From Acidovorax sp. (GTDB taxonomy: Bacteria; Pseudomonadota; Gammaproteobacteria; Burkholderiales; Burkholderiaceae_C): DNA of 64,000 nucleotides. The stretch covers positions 16,772-80,771 of the forward strand of contig JAUXZO010000209.1 in NCBI GenBank assembly GCA_030692685.1, read 5' to 3'. Of this stretch, positions 48,768 through 57,297 are shown piece by piece. A program made the position numbers and the translations under genes. The notes beneath the pieces were generated by a model. It saw nothing but the letters and a program-made list of their open reading frames with translations, did no database searches and was not told the origin of the DNA. Position 1 is the first letter of the stretch; every line of letters starts with the position of its first letter.

Positions 48768-49146
48768 AGCCAGCGCACAAGCCACTTTGACAGACACATT
48801 GAAGCTGCTGGAGGAGGTGTCCACGTACCTCAAGCGACTTCCGCATGTCCCAGTCACGGCCCAATTGGTGCGCAAGATCGATGCGCACCTTGAGAGCCCC
48901 GAAACCATCTCCGCACGCCGACTGGCCACCGAGCACGAGCGTGCTCAAGGGGCACGAAGCGCGGTTTTTTTTGACGCTCTCGGGGTTCCGCTGGTCGAGC
49001 TGGAGGTGTACGCAGATCGAGTGACGATCCAAATCACCCCACTGGAGCACTTCCGCTCAGTGGCTATTGCACGCCTGCAGACCAGGGATGTGCTGGAGTT
49101 GCCGCTGGTGCCGCTTCGCGAGAGGCGCCGGGGCGGGCTGGCTTGA
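48754..49146 (+). CDS. hypothetical protein, 130 aa, third gene of the Xre operon
   Basis: Helical N-terminal half (LTDTLKLLEEVSTYLKRLPHVPVTAQLVRKIDAHLE) followed by a beta-rich part (GARSAVFFDALGVPLVELEVYADRVTIQITPLEHF) and an arginine-rich end. No known family. Position suggests an accessory partner of the regulator or of the divergent HEPN-type protein. Confidence 0.55.
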   Translation: MNAPEASAQATLTDTLKLLEEVSTYLKRLPHVPVTAQLVRKIDAHLESPETISARRLATEHERAQGARSAVFFDALGVPLVELEVYADRVTIQITPLEHFRSVAIARLQTRDVLELPLVPLRERRRGGLA

Positions 49147-49447
49147 GAGATCTGCAGCATAGCGCGTGCATTTCATGAGCAATCCCAAATGCTCAGGAGA
49201 CCTCGCCAGCATTAGATAGTCTGCTATAAAAATCCGTATTTGGATTACATGCCCCGCCCCCAGCGCGGGCGCGCCGATGCGTGGGTTCGGGGTATCAAAT
49301 CGCGAGTGCTTCGCACTACAAAAAGGGCGCACCTGGGGGAAGTAGTGCGGTGCGCGACCTCAAGCAATGGCCGCGCGCATAAGAATCGGGGCTTGTCACC
49401 GCTGCGGTGGCGTGTGGGCTGGAGGGGGATGGGGGAAAAGGTGGCTC

Positions 49448-49654
49448 ATGGATATAGATGCCGAGCGAAAACCGGGCAGCTATCCGGCTCACTTGGCCCA
49501 AGTGTGTAAGTTTTCTGCGCTATCGTCCGGTGAGCAGCGGGCGATCCTGGATCGCTACATCCATCGTGTAGAGGGAGGGCTCGGATGGGAGCCCAACTCT
49601 CGGAGGCTGGCATGCTCACCGCATGGGATCTGTCGAGGATGGACCCAGCGTTAG
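49448..49654 (+). CDS. possible small protein, 68 aa
   Basis: ATG 49448 with a GAAAAGGTGG stretch upstream. It encodes MDIDAERKPGSYPAHLAQVCKFSALSSGEQRAILDRYIHR, hydrophilic and helical. No family recognised. It is an isolated frame in a repeat-rich region, so it may be the start of a truncated gene. Confidence 0.35.
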   Translation: MDIDAERKPGSYPAHLAQVCKFSALSSGEQRAILDRYIHRVEGGLGWEPNSRRLACSPHGICRGWTQR

Positions 49655-50147
49655 TTTCGCATAGAGGCCGCAGGAGGGCTTTGGTGCGATTCCCACGCTG
49701 CACCCGAGCCGAGGGGCTTTGAGCCCTTCCTGGGGCTCTCGCAGCCTTGTCTGGGTGTCTTGAAGGTGGAGCCCATCCGCGTCTTCAATCGATAACTGCA
49801 CCGAGCCCCCTGGCGGGCGAGTCATGGGCGCACCGAAGGGCTGGTCCCCCAGCTGACGCTGGCCTACTCCAGCAGAACCGAGATCCAGAGTCGGGGCCGG
49901 GGCCAGGCAAGCGCAAGGGGCTTTCTCCGAGGGCCGGGGAATTGAGCGCGGGCCCAACTCGTAAGGGGATCAGCAAGGCAAACGCGGGGCCCCATGCGAT
50001 GAGCCAAAGCGCGGACCTGGAGCGCAAAGGGACCGGGGAAGCTTGAGCGCAGATGCAGGGTCACCAAATCCGAAGGGCGGGGTTTGAGCCCCCCACGCCC
50101 GAATAGGCCATAGCACAGCCTGAACCCAAAGCCACAAAAACCAATTG

Positions 50148-50843
50148 CGTTTTCATAGGGCTCCATCGCATGCGCCCGCTATATCGCGACCGCTGCCGCC
50201 AGATTCAAACCGGGAATGTTGAAACCGGGAATGCAGTTTCGAGCCGGAGGGATAGCCTCAACTGGGATCAGCTCAGGCAACCCAAAAAAACGGCCGAGGA
50301 AAACCGGGTCTGTGGCAACCAAATGCAGTTAGCCATGAGTAAGGCCTTGGGCGGGCTGAAACAAATGACGCCGGGGGAAATGCAGCGCACTCCGGGGGCT
50401 TTTGAACGACCGGGGGGAGGGCGAGCGACGTGGATATGAAAACGAAATGCTATTGCATAGATGTGCATCTACATAGGGCCTGATCAAGCGCCGTGACCTT
50501 TGTATCTGACCGGGGAAACAACAACGAACTCCGCATAAGTCGAATTCCGGGGATCAGGCACGCGTGAATCTGGAGCGATGACGGGGCCAATGGGTATTTG
50601 ATGCGCCTATTGAGCCCGTCGATGTGGAGCCGGAAGGTGAAACAAGGAAACCTAGGTAAGAAGTGGCCGTAGAAAAAGGCAAATGTCCGGAGAAAGGGTT
50701 GAAGAACTCCCCGAGTGCAGATTTAAGGCCTGAAATGATCGAAGCCCTATGCGCAACTACATAGGGCCCCGTGAATAAATAGCGCGGGCTATAAAGATAG
50801 CGGGCGTGGGAAGTACAGGGTCATATGCATCTACATAGGGCAC
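50148..50843 (+). repeat. iteron-like repeats CATCTACATAGGGC
   Basis: Forms at 50148-50162 (tttTCATAGGGCTCC), 50465-50481 (TGCATCTACATAGGGCC), 50752-50769 (GCAACTACATAGGGCCCC) and 50824-50843 (ATGCATCTACATAGGGCACC). The third lies in a hairpin, GCCCTATG...CATAGGGC (50744-50767), and the second in TAGATG-TG-CATCTA (50459-50472). A related CATCTACATGGG is at 51495, at the start of the MobI-like gene. Confidence 0.55.
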
Positions 50844-50883
50844 CAGTCAGCGTGCCGGCGGGCAATTGGATTTACTTTGAACG

Positions 50884-51510
50884 CTACTCTTGGTCCTCAT
50901 CCTCATACATGTCCGTTTCCGAATTAGCCTTTGCGACCCTTATCGCATTGCGAACGGAAATGATCGCTTTGACAATGTGTCGTGATTTGCGACGGATCAC
51001 CTGTAATTTCTGTTCTGCTTTCATGACTTCCTCTATCTCCCATTCTTTAGCGAAGACTTTCAATTTATCTTCGGTATAGGCCATGGTGGTTGTGTTCTTG
51101 GGAATAGAGACTCTGATGCTAGTACGGGCAGACTGTTTTCCATACCATTTAACTCCAGTCCACTTCAAATCCAAGTGGTTGCCTTTTCGTGTGCATGAGA
51201 GTTGCAGCGTGCTCCGCGACTGCCATCCCTTCGCATTTGCCTCAACATGGTCCACGAACTTGAGGTAGGCGTCAGACACATTAGCCGCCTGGTCATGGAG
51301 TTCGCCGATGCAGGTTTCAAGTGCCTCAATCGAGGCTTGGTACAGGTTCACGTCATTCATGGGTAAATCCACATCTTTACTTTGGATGAATCCACCCTGT
51401 GCATCCACCCCTAGAAAACACACTTTCGAATTCAAGTTTCGTCGGGATGGAACTGCCAGGTCAATTTCACCTAGTAGGATGGAGATGCCCATATCATCTA
51501 CATGGGACAA
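50884..51510 (-). CDS. putative MobI-like conjugative mobilisation protein
   Basis: 208 residues. The layout resembles MobI of SXT/R391-type elements: an N-terminal helical part (LYQASIEALETCIGELHDQAANVSDAYLKFVDHVE), a beta segment with basic residues (LQLSCTRKGNHLDLKWTGVKWYG) and a helical C-terminus (KEWEIEEVMKAEQKLQVIRRKSRHIVKAIISVRNAI) ending in acidic residues. MobI acts with oriT, usually located upstream of its gene. The upstream kilobase here is non-coding and full of palindromic repeats, which fits. The family call is from recalled pattern, not a search. Confidence 0.45.
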   Translation of the reverse strand: MSHVDDMGISILLGEIDLAVPSRRNLNSKVCFLGVDAQGGFIQSKDVDLPMNDVNLYQASIEALETCIGELHDQAANVSDAYLKFVDHVEANAKGWQSRSTLQLSCTRKGNHLDLKWTGVKWYGKQSARTSIRVSIPKNTTTMAYTEDKLKVFAKEWEIEEVMKAEQKLQVIRRKSRHIVKAIISVRNAIRVAKANSETDMYEDEDQE

Positions 51511-51786
51511 TGGGCCGGGAAAAAGGCGTTCACCCTAATAGGATGGATCTACCCCATGTCTCCATCCTAGTAGGATGAACTACTTTTTTGAATGTCCCTC
51601 ACTCGAAGACCTTTGAGTGTATCTTAGCTGGTAGGAACAACACCGTACATCATACTCGGGATGGATTGCAGTAGTGAATCCATCCTACTAGGACGATTTC
51701 AATTCACAATCATTCGACATACTGGTACGATCTGTGCCTGCAATGTCTGGATGGATTCACCCTTTGGATTCACCCTACTAGGATAA
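51468..51786. repeat. cluster of CCTASTAGGA palindromic repeats, oriT or iteron candidate
   Basis: Five copies of the type CATCCTAGTAGGATG: 51468-51483, 51529-51548, 51561-51579, 51676-51696 and 51766-51786. The copy at 51563 has perfect arms CATCCTA/TAGGATG. Flanking words GGATTCACCC recur. The cluster starts inside the 5' end of the MobI-like gene and extends upstream of it. Confidence 0.65.
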
Positions 51787-52051
51787 ATTACGTCCAACTA
51801 TGTCTGTTTGGCAATTCCAAGTCCTTGTGCCCGTTGGGGCGACTGCAGGGCGACTTGCCTGAGTAGGGCAGTGGACCTTTTGGATGACCTGGGGAGCGAC
51901 AGTGGGGCGACTGTAGAGCGACAAGAATTGCAACGAATTGCCTTTGATGTTCAATTGTTGTGCAATTTAATTAGGGGATTTGTCGGCATTGGTGTTGGAT
52001 ACTCGAACGTTAAATTAGTTTATGGTCGTGCTTAGGGAAAGATGAATACTC
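51787..52051. other. non-coding stretch with direct repeats
   Basis: Two copies of TGGGGCGACTGNAGNGCGAC (51835-51854 and 51903-51922). The open frame across them is repeat-driven and not convincing as a gene. The right part (51950-52040) is AT-rich and could hold a promoter. Confidence 0.4.
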
Positions 52052-52363
52052 TTATCTGGCACCATTTCTGAAGAGGGCTAGTGAAACCCTTTCTTCCGCC
52101 ACCGCCACTTCTATCCAGAAAGCGCTTCGCGTGGAAAGCAAGCTGCCAGACGTTATTGTTTTGGTCGGCGGCGGTTTGAACTTTTTTAGCAGATCATCCA
52201 GAATGCTTGCCCTCGTTTGAAAGTCGTTTCTCCAAAGAAGCCGATGCGCTAAATTGCCCGTGGTTCTGGCTGCTAGGCGCTGCTGCATGAGATAATCAAG
52301 CTTCAAGGTTGTAGTAACAATTACTGAGACATACGACACTCTCCAGCATTCCTTTGCGGGCAT
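52052..52363 (-). CDS. doubtful small protein, 103 aa
   Basis: Minus-strand frame. The part from the second Met (MQQRLAARTTGNLAHRLLWRNDFQTRASILDDLLKKFKPPP) looks helical and protein-like; the first 25 residues do not. No ribosome site stands out and no motif is recognised. It may be a gene remnant. Confidence 0.3.
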   Translation of the reverse strand: MPAKECWRVSYVSVIVTTTLKLDYLMQQRLAARTTGNLAHRLLWRNDFQTRASILDDLLKKFKPPPTKTITSGSLLSTRSAFWIEVAVAEERVSLALFRNGAR

Positions 52364-52514
52364 ATCACCACAGAGCAGGGCTGAACGCCTTAGCGATGGT
52401 GGGCTTGTCCCTTGAGGGAATGCTCATTCCATTCATAGCGCAAAAACTGCAGGGGCGGTTCCCTCAATGTCAACTCAAGTGCTAGTGGAGCCGTGAAATT
52501 CGCGGTCGTGCTGA

Positions 52515-52847
52515 ATGTCCAAGTTATTCAAAGCTTTGGCAGACACCCCGCCTCGCTTTCGTGGTGAGCGGTTGCGGACTCTGGCACTGTTGGGGTTGCA
52601 CGTCGATGTGGGAGGGCTGGTTATCGGTGGCACCGAAGACGGAGCCCCTGAACGATCTAAAGCCCCGTCTCCAGCGACTTCATCTAAGCCTGCAGCAATG
52701 CGCTCGGGTCACAGTCCTTTACCGGCACTTGAGACCACCGAGATCAAGCAGCCGCCAACTCAAGAAAATGCAGTTCCGATAAAAGCCCCCGATACAGTGG
52801 ACTGGGTGAGTAAGGGCGTCCGTAGTTTTGCAAGGTCCTTGGGATAA
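52515..52847 (+). CDS. hypothetical protein, 110 aa
   Basis: MSKLFKALADTPPRFRGERLRTLALLGLHVDVGGLVIGG is followed by a Pro/Ser/Ala-rich linker and a C-terminal DTVDWVSKGVRSFARSLG helix. The stop is 4 bases from the next start, so it is probably in an operon with it. Function unknown. Confidence 0.45.
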   Translation: MSKLFKALADTPPRFRGERLRTLALLGLHVDVGGLVIGGTEDGAPERSKAPSPATSSKPAAMRSGHSPLPALETTEIKQPPTQENAVPIKAPDTVDWVSKGVRSFARSLG

Positions 52848-52851
52848 TCGC

Positions 52852-53256
52852 ATGGCAGAAAAGAAACAGAAAAGCGACCCGAAAGGGTCTATCAGTGGTT
52901 GGATGCCTGGAGTACCCCCAGCGGGTATCTTGCTTGCTATTGCCTGCAGGAAGTGGTCAGGTATTCAAGATGGTCGATATCTGGAGGTGATAGCCGACAA
53001 CCCTTCCGTGTACCTTGAAGCGCAAGGTATCGACGTGACGATGAAACCCAGTGTCACTGTGATTTATGGGAGTGTTCTCATCAAGGGGGGCGCCACGTTC
53101 ATCCTCAATGAACATGGCATGCCTGTTGGGGCCTATCCCAATTCGATTTTGGCGTGGACCAAGGTCCCCGAGGATTTACTCCTGAACCTGCAGGCTGCGG
53201 TATTGACTGACCTGGCCGTGGGTCGTGCGAGCCGCCGCTCGAAGTCGTCGCCATAG
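52852..53256 (+). CDS. hypothetical protein, 134 aa
   Basis: ATG 52852. After a Lys/Ser-rich start (MAEKKQKSDPKGSISGW) comes a beta-rich region (YLEVIADNPSVYLEAQGIDVTMKPSVTVIYGSVLIKGGATFILNEHGMPVGAYPNS), with repeated short strands as in a beta-helix or beta-sandwich. No catalytic motif. It sits between two small genes in the same direction. Confidence 0.45.
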   Translation: MAEKKQKSDPKGSISGWMPGVPPAGILLAIACRKWSGIQDGRYLEVIADNPSVYLEAQGIDVTMKPSVTVIYGSVLIKGGATFILNEHGMPVGAYPNSILAWTKVPEDLLLNLQAAVLTDLAVGRASRRSKSSP

Positions 53257-53283
53257 GTCCGAACCTGGTTCTGTGGAGCGCGC

Positions 53284-53511
53284 ATGCGTCAGGAATTTGT
53301 TCGAGGCAAACGGCGGTACATCCTGAGCCTGGATGTTGACCTGTTCGAAGCCTGCGTGATCAACCGTCATTGGTACGGTGAAACGAGTCGCCGCCATGGC
53401 CGCAGGCAGGAGCTTTTCACCGATCTGGAGTTGGCCAAGAGCAGGTACACGGTGGTGCAGGCCTACCTTCTGAAGCGCGGCTACGAGCTGCCCAAGCAGC
53501 ACGTAGCCTAG
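53284..53511 (+). CDS. hypothetical protein, 75 aa
   Basis: MRQEFVRGKRRYILSLDVDLFEACVINRHWYGETSRRHGRRQELFTD begins a compact basic protein with a helical C-terminus (LELAKSRYTVVQAYLLKRGYEL). It resembles small nucleic-acid-binding or recombination-associated proteins in charge and size, but no family can be named. Third gene of the 52515-53511 group. Confidence 0.5.
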   Translation: MRQEFVRGKRRYILSLDVDLFEACVINRHWYGETSRRHGRRQELFTDLELAKSRYTVVQAYLLKRGYELPKQHVA

Positions 53512-53643
53512 CGAGCAAGTTCAAGCGCCTGAGCCGCAGGCGCTAGCACCGAGGGAAGCTGGCACTGGACGCTTGTACGGTTAGAGGGATCAGGAGCGGG
53601 CACGTTCGGCTAAGCTTGAACATCCGGTTACCTGTCAGTCCTG

Positions 53644-54360
53644 ATGAAAAAGCACCATGTGATGAAAACCATCTTCCCCGCAATGCTCGTACTCTGCGCC
53701 GTGGCTGGCTGTGTTCACAATGGATCGATGACGCAAGAAGAGCAGTACCGGATCATGAGGGAGGTCGAGGCGTCAAGACAGGCGGCAGCCGCTGCTTTCC
53801 CCCAATACATCGACATATGTGTGAGGGAGTTCCCGTCCGCCACGAACGCCCGTGACGACGGAGGAGCGAGGATGAGCGCTCAAGGCTCGGTGAATGTTGC
53901 ACTTGATGACAACGGTGATGTGATCGTGTGTTCGGTGAACATTGCCAGCTCAGCTATCGAGCGTATCTGGGCAAATGGCCGCACCTACTCGTTGTCAGAA
54001 TTCAAGATGTCCGAGAGTGCGCGAAACAGTCGGCAGGTGTTGGCAGAGGCCGACGCCGCACAAATCATCAGTGGCAATCGCGAATCGTTTTTGCGCGCTG
54101 CAAAGCGCTCCATCACCCATAGTTTCAAAGATCCCGACTCTGCGCTCTTTCGAGACCTGTACATCAGCAACAAAGCCACCCCAACGCTGTGTGGCGAGGT
54201 GAACGCCAAGAATTCATATGGGGGCTATGTTGGCTACAAGCGGTTCTTCTACAACCGGGCGGTGTCTGGCCGGGAAGACTCCGATAGCGGTACAGGGGCG
54301 CAATTTCTGCGGTTGGAAGCCGTCTATTGCAAGGACAAGTTTGTCGATCTCGACCAGTAG
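53644..54360 (+). CDS. putative lipoprotein, 238 aa
   Basis: Signal peptide with lipobox AVAGC (Cys23). The mature part has a helix (MTQEEQYRIMREVEASRQAAAAAFPQ), a region around SVNVALDDNGDVIVCSVNI, and a C-terminal domain with KDPDSALFRDLYISNKATPTLCGEVNAKNSYGGYVGYKRF, a pattern seen in several uncharacterised exported proteins. Followed 23 bases later by a second lipoprotein gene. Confidence 0.65.
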   Translation: MKKHHVMKTIFPAMLVLCAVAGCVHNGSMTQEEQYRIMREVEASRQAAAAAFPQYIDICVREFPSATNARDDGGARMSAQGSVNVALDDNGDVIVCSVNIASSAIERIWANGRTYSLSEFKMSESARNSRQVLAEADAAQIISGNRESFLRAAKRSITHSFKDPDSALFRDLYISNKATPTLCGEVNAKNSYGGYVGYKRFFYNRAVSGREDSDSGTGAQFLRLEAVYCKDKFVDLDQ

Positions 54361-54383
54361 GACCAGGTGATGTGTCTGCCCTC

Positions 54384-55103
54384 ATGAAAATGCGTTCCGT
54401 CATCGTCCCCTTTGTCTCAGCCGCAGCACTGGTTTTGGCGGGGTGCGGGGAAAAGACCGTCGAAGACGTTCGCAAGGCCTACACCGGCATGAGCGATGAG
54501 AAGCTGCAGGCCGAGATGCTTGACCAGCGCGTTGAGTGCCGTGCTGCTACCGAGGACTCGGACAAGCCTGGAGCACCGTGCAGTCGCGCGAACATCGCTG
54601 AGGAAATTGCGGAATCGCGGGGGTGGTGCTGGGGCCCCTATGCCGCCGCGAACTCTGACAAGTCGTGGTTGCGGTGCACCGACGATGTGACCAGTTCAGA
54701 GCAGGCCCACCTCCCGTGGTTCGCTGCAACACAAAGTGGTTCATGCCGAGAGACAGCACTGATCGAGGCCATCGGCAAGGTCTTGGAGCACGATGGGCCA
54801 TGGAACGTGAAGACCTCATTTTCCAAGGAGGGCTTCTTCGACGTGGCCAGCCAGCTCAAGGACGGCACCAGTTACAAGGTACGGCTGTATCCGAGCTGCG
54901 GTGCGGCGATGATGCGCTACATCACCAAGCCAGGCGATGAGGGCGGGGTGTCTCTCGCTACCCCATTGGGTATGTCGCCAAGGGATGCCGGGGAGCACTT
55001 TGGCTTTGATGTTCGCAGCTGCAGCGCCTATTCTTTCGGGAGTGGGCTTGGCTGTGGATTGGGCATACCAGGCTGGTATGCCGCCACCCATCCGGTTGGC
55101 TGA
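54384..55103 (+). CDS. putative lipoprotein, 239 aa
   Basis: Start at ATG 54384. Lipobox VLAGC (Cys21), preceded by MKMRSVIVPFVSAAAL. The mature part is Cys-rich (at least eight further Cys), suggesting disulfides in the periplasm, with a DVRKAYTGMSDEKLQAEMLDQRVECRAA segment. Its 3' end overlaps another frame (55078-55359) that may be the next gene or the lost C-terminus of this one. Confidence 0.6.
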   Translation: MKMRSVIVPFVSAAALVLAGCGEKTVEDVRKAYTGMSDEKLQAEMLDQRVECRAATEDSDKPGAPCSRANIAEEIAESRGWCWGPYAAANSDKSWLRCTDDVTSSEQAHLPWFAATQSGSCRETALIEAIGKVLEHDGPWNVKTSFSKEGFFDVASQLKDGTSYKVRLYPSCGAAMMRYITKPGDEGGVSLATPLGMSPRDAGEHFGFDVRSCSAYSFGSGLGCGLGIPGWYAATHPVG

Positions 55104-55359
55104 TGGCTTCGTTCCGTGCTCTGTAGGTCGACCGGTGCAGTTTGATTTCCAGCCGCGACGCGGCATGGTGGGCGTTACCTGCAGCGTGACGGCCGAAACC
55201 CAGGAATCCTTTGAGTTGAGGATGGCCAGCGGCTTCGGAGCACCTGCGAAAAACTCAGATGGGGCCCGCCGCTGGGCATTGGGCAACGCCACCGTGGCGT
55301 CGGTCGATCAAATGGTCCTCGGGCAAACCTTGCGTAAGGTGTCGGTCTACCAGGACTAG
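55078..55359 (+). CDS. hypothetical protein or frameshifted lipoprotein end, 93 aa
   Basis: MPPPIRLADGFVPCSVGRPVQFDFQPRRGMVGVTCSVTAETQESFELRM reads as a beta-rich domain with two Cys. It lacks its own signal peptide from this start and has no clear ribosome site, so it may be the C-terminal domain of the upstream lipoprotein separated by a frameshift in 55078-55103. Convergent with the minus-strand gene ending at 55361. Confidence 0.4.
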   Translation: MPPPIRLADGFVPCSVGRPVQFDFQPRRGMVGVTCSVTAETQESFELRMASGFGAPAKNSDGARRWALGNATVASVDQMVLGQTLRKVSVYQD

Positions 55360-55360
55360 A

Positions 55361-56159
55361 TCACGGAGCCGTTGGCCACACCCTTTTCCTCTGTCGCGAT
55401 TCCCGTGCTCTGTCCCCCGTTGCAATGCCCGCAACAGTGCTCTCGTGCATGGTCTTGAACGACCTGCACCGAATGGTCTCAATGTCGGTCCAGAACCACT
55501 CGACCGACTGGAGCATTTGATGCAGCAACTCCTCCGGTAGTGTCATGTGTGAGTAGGGCGGGTGGCGGGGCCCATCAATCGGTATGGTCAGTTCTGTGGC
55601 GCCAATAGTGAACACTGATCCGGGCGCAAGCCAGTTGAACCACAGCGAGGGGTGCCGGTCGTAAATCTTCCTGGCAGCTCGGCCGTCGCCGTGGCGAATG
55701 GCACTGCCAAAGAGCTGTAGCAGATCCAAGTCTTCGTAGGTGTCGAAATCCTCGATCCGAAGGCCCATCAAGCGAGCAAAGTGGTCCTGAAGGTTGTGCT
55801 TTCCGCCCCAATGCGCTCTCTCTATGGCTTCAACCTGGCCCCCGTGCAGAGCTTTCTCCCGAATGATGAGCATGGAGCGCAGCCCCCCGCTCCCAAAGGG
55901 ACTGGACCGTGAGTAGGTACCCCTCGACGGAGGTGTGGAACACGTCAGCGATATCCTCTGCAAAGAAATCAGCCGCCTCATCATCTGACGCCCGCAGTGC
56001 ATCAATTTCCCTGTCCAGCGCTTGCAGTGAAGGCTGAATCACGCTGTCCCTGAGCAGCTCGATGGACCGGATATGCGAGGTTGGATGACCGATGGAGGAA
56101 TGATCGAGCCAAGCAAATTGGGTGTGGTCGAAGGGGGGTGGGGCCTCGACGGGGGTCAT
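55361..56159 (-). pseudogene. hypothetical gene frameshifted in a six-C tract
   Basis: Upstream part (from ATG 56159): MTPVEAPPPFDHTQFAWLDHSSIGHPTSH...TSVEGYLLTVQSLWERG. Downstream part in another frame: GLRSMLIIREKALHGGQVEAIERAHWGGKHNLQDHFARLMG...RKIYDRHPSLWFNWLAPG. They meet at CCCCCC (55883-55888); one base fewer would fuse them into ERGLRSMLIIREK. The intact protein would be about 265 residues and helical. The start overlaps the upstream gene's stop by 4 bases. Function unknown. Confidence 0.6.
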
Positions 56160-56698
56160 CTGGGGACCAACTCTGCACATGCGCTATCTGCGGATGCTTG
56201 GGCCTCGGCTTCACTGATGCCAAACGCCTGAAACATCGCATTGCCCCGGCCGAACAGATCGATCATCTTTGAGACCAGCTCCCTGCTGTCAAGGAACTCA
56301 GTGCCAGTTCTTTGAGCTGTGCGGTGGATCTTGACGTGGCATAGGAGCGCCATGAGCAGACGGATCGCACCTACTTGGCGATGCAAGAACCACAGCCAGT
56401 GGGGCCACTCCAGAGTCAGACGCGCGAAGAAGGCTCGTACCTCTGGGATTTCAGCCAGTTCTCTCGGGTCATCGTCGTAGCCCACTACCTGAATGACCAG
56501 ACTCTCCTTGTACCGCAAGGCGGTTTCTCTGGACTCCGCTACTGCATGCAGACGCTCCAGTGAGCTGGCAATACTGCCCGCCTCGATTTCACGTTTGCTG
56601 ATCTCCAGGACCAGCAGCGCGTCATCGGTGAATGAGGCAAGACCGGTTGCGTCTGTTCGAATCACTGTGGGTTTTGATGGTGTCTGCATGGTGCGCAT
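56156..56698 (-). CDS. hypothetical protein, 180 aa
   Basis: Helical soluble protein. The segment LVIQVVGYDDDPRELAEIPEVRAFFARLTLEWPHWLWFL reminds me of proteins annotated as chlororespiratory-reduction-6-like, a name carried over without functional proof in bacteria. It is coupled by ATGA to the frameshifted gene downstream and lies 8 bases after the RES toxin gene, so it may belong to the same leftward operon. Confidence 0.5.
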   Translation of the reverse strand: MRTMQTPSKPTVIRTDATGLASFTDDALLVLEISKREIEAGSIASSLERLHAVAESRETALRYKESLVIQVVGYDDDPRELAEIPEVRAFFARLTLEWPHWLWFLHRQVGAIRLLMALLCHVKIHRTAQRTGTEFLDSRELVSKMIDLFGRGNAMFQAFGISEAEAQASADSACAELVPR

Positions 56699-56705
56699 TC
56701 CAAGA

Positions 56706-57284
56706 CTACGGGACGATGGCCACCTGTGAGCCCAAGGCCGCGAGCATCACACTGCGGTGAAGGCGATCACTGCCTGGCTGCACGAGGGGGATGTTGGTGA
56801 CCTTGGTCATGCTGGCTATTCCCCGCTTGAAGAGGCAGATGCACGAGTGATACGGATGCTGCGCAGAGGCGTACATCACCCCTTGAGCGCCAGCCTTTCT
56901 CGCATCGGCTGCGAAACCCTGTGTTGACTCGTAGCGCAGCGATTGGAGAACGGGATAGCGTTCTTCCAGCCCGCGCACGTCCACGAGGCGAAGTCCCGGA
57001 GCTGTTCGGAAAGAGATCAATGTGCGCTCCCTGAGCTGGTCCAGGGTGTAGCTGCGCGTATCGCGGCGAAAAATTGCCTCGTACATGGCCGTCAACTCGC
57101 TATCGGCAAGGTACGCGGTGGGCTCATCGGGCAGATCGAAGCGGCCGGTGGGCACGCCAAATGGCGGAAGGATGAACCCGCGCGTGCGCACGCTGTTTTT
57201 GCGCCAGCTTGTGCGCTGTATGCGGTGCCAGCACTGGTGGTCGGGAAGTTCAATGAATGGCGGATTAAGTTCTGTCAGGTTCAT
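56706..57284 (-). CDS. RES-domain toxin, second system
   Basis: 192 residues. RES features: an early Arg in CWHRIQRTSWRKNS, GRFDLPDEPTAYLADSELTAMYEAIFRRD with the conserved Glu, and a C-terminal half with GAQGVMYASAQHPYHSCICLF (Ser and His). Predicted to degrade NAD+. It is longer than the RES protein at 45515 and quite different in sequence, so it is an independent system. The antitoxin gene lies immediately upstream. Confidence 0.8.
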   Translation of the reverse strand: MNLTELNPPFIELPDHQCWHRIQRTSWRKNSVRTRGFILPPFGVPTGRFDLPDEPTAYLADSELTAMYEAIFRRDTRSYTLDQLRERTLISFRTAPGLRLVDVRGLEERYPVLQSLRYESTQGFAADARKAGAQGVMYASAQHPYHSCICLFKRGIASMTKVTNIPLVQPGSDRLHRSVMLAALGSQVAIVP

Positions 57285-57297
57285 GGAGCGAGGTCAT

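Larger units (their letters stand above)
49147..50883. other. 1.7-kb largely non-coding region with repeats
   Basis: No convincing long gene. It contains one possible small gene (49448-49654), a tandem AAACCGGGAATG repeat near 50208-50232, and iteron-like CATCTACATAGGGC sequences between 50148 and 50843. Codon patterns elsewhere are poor in every frame. The composition shifts from GC-rich to AT-rich towards the MobI-like gene. Confidence 0.5.

Noticed and set aside
49747..50046. 100-codon frame in the gene desert
   Set aside because: Proline/Gly/Arg-rich with poor codon pattern; competing frames on both strands are equally open because of high GC.
50148..50843. CRISPR-like repeats
   Set aside because: Only four loosely spaced short words, not regularly spaced; better read as iterons or operators.
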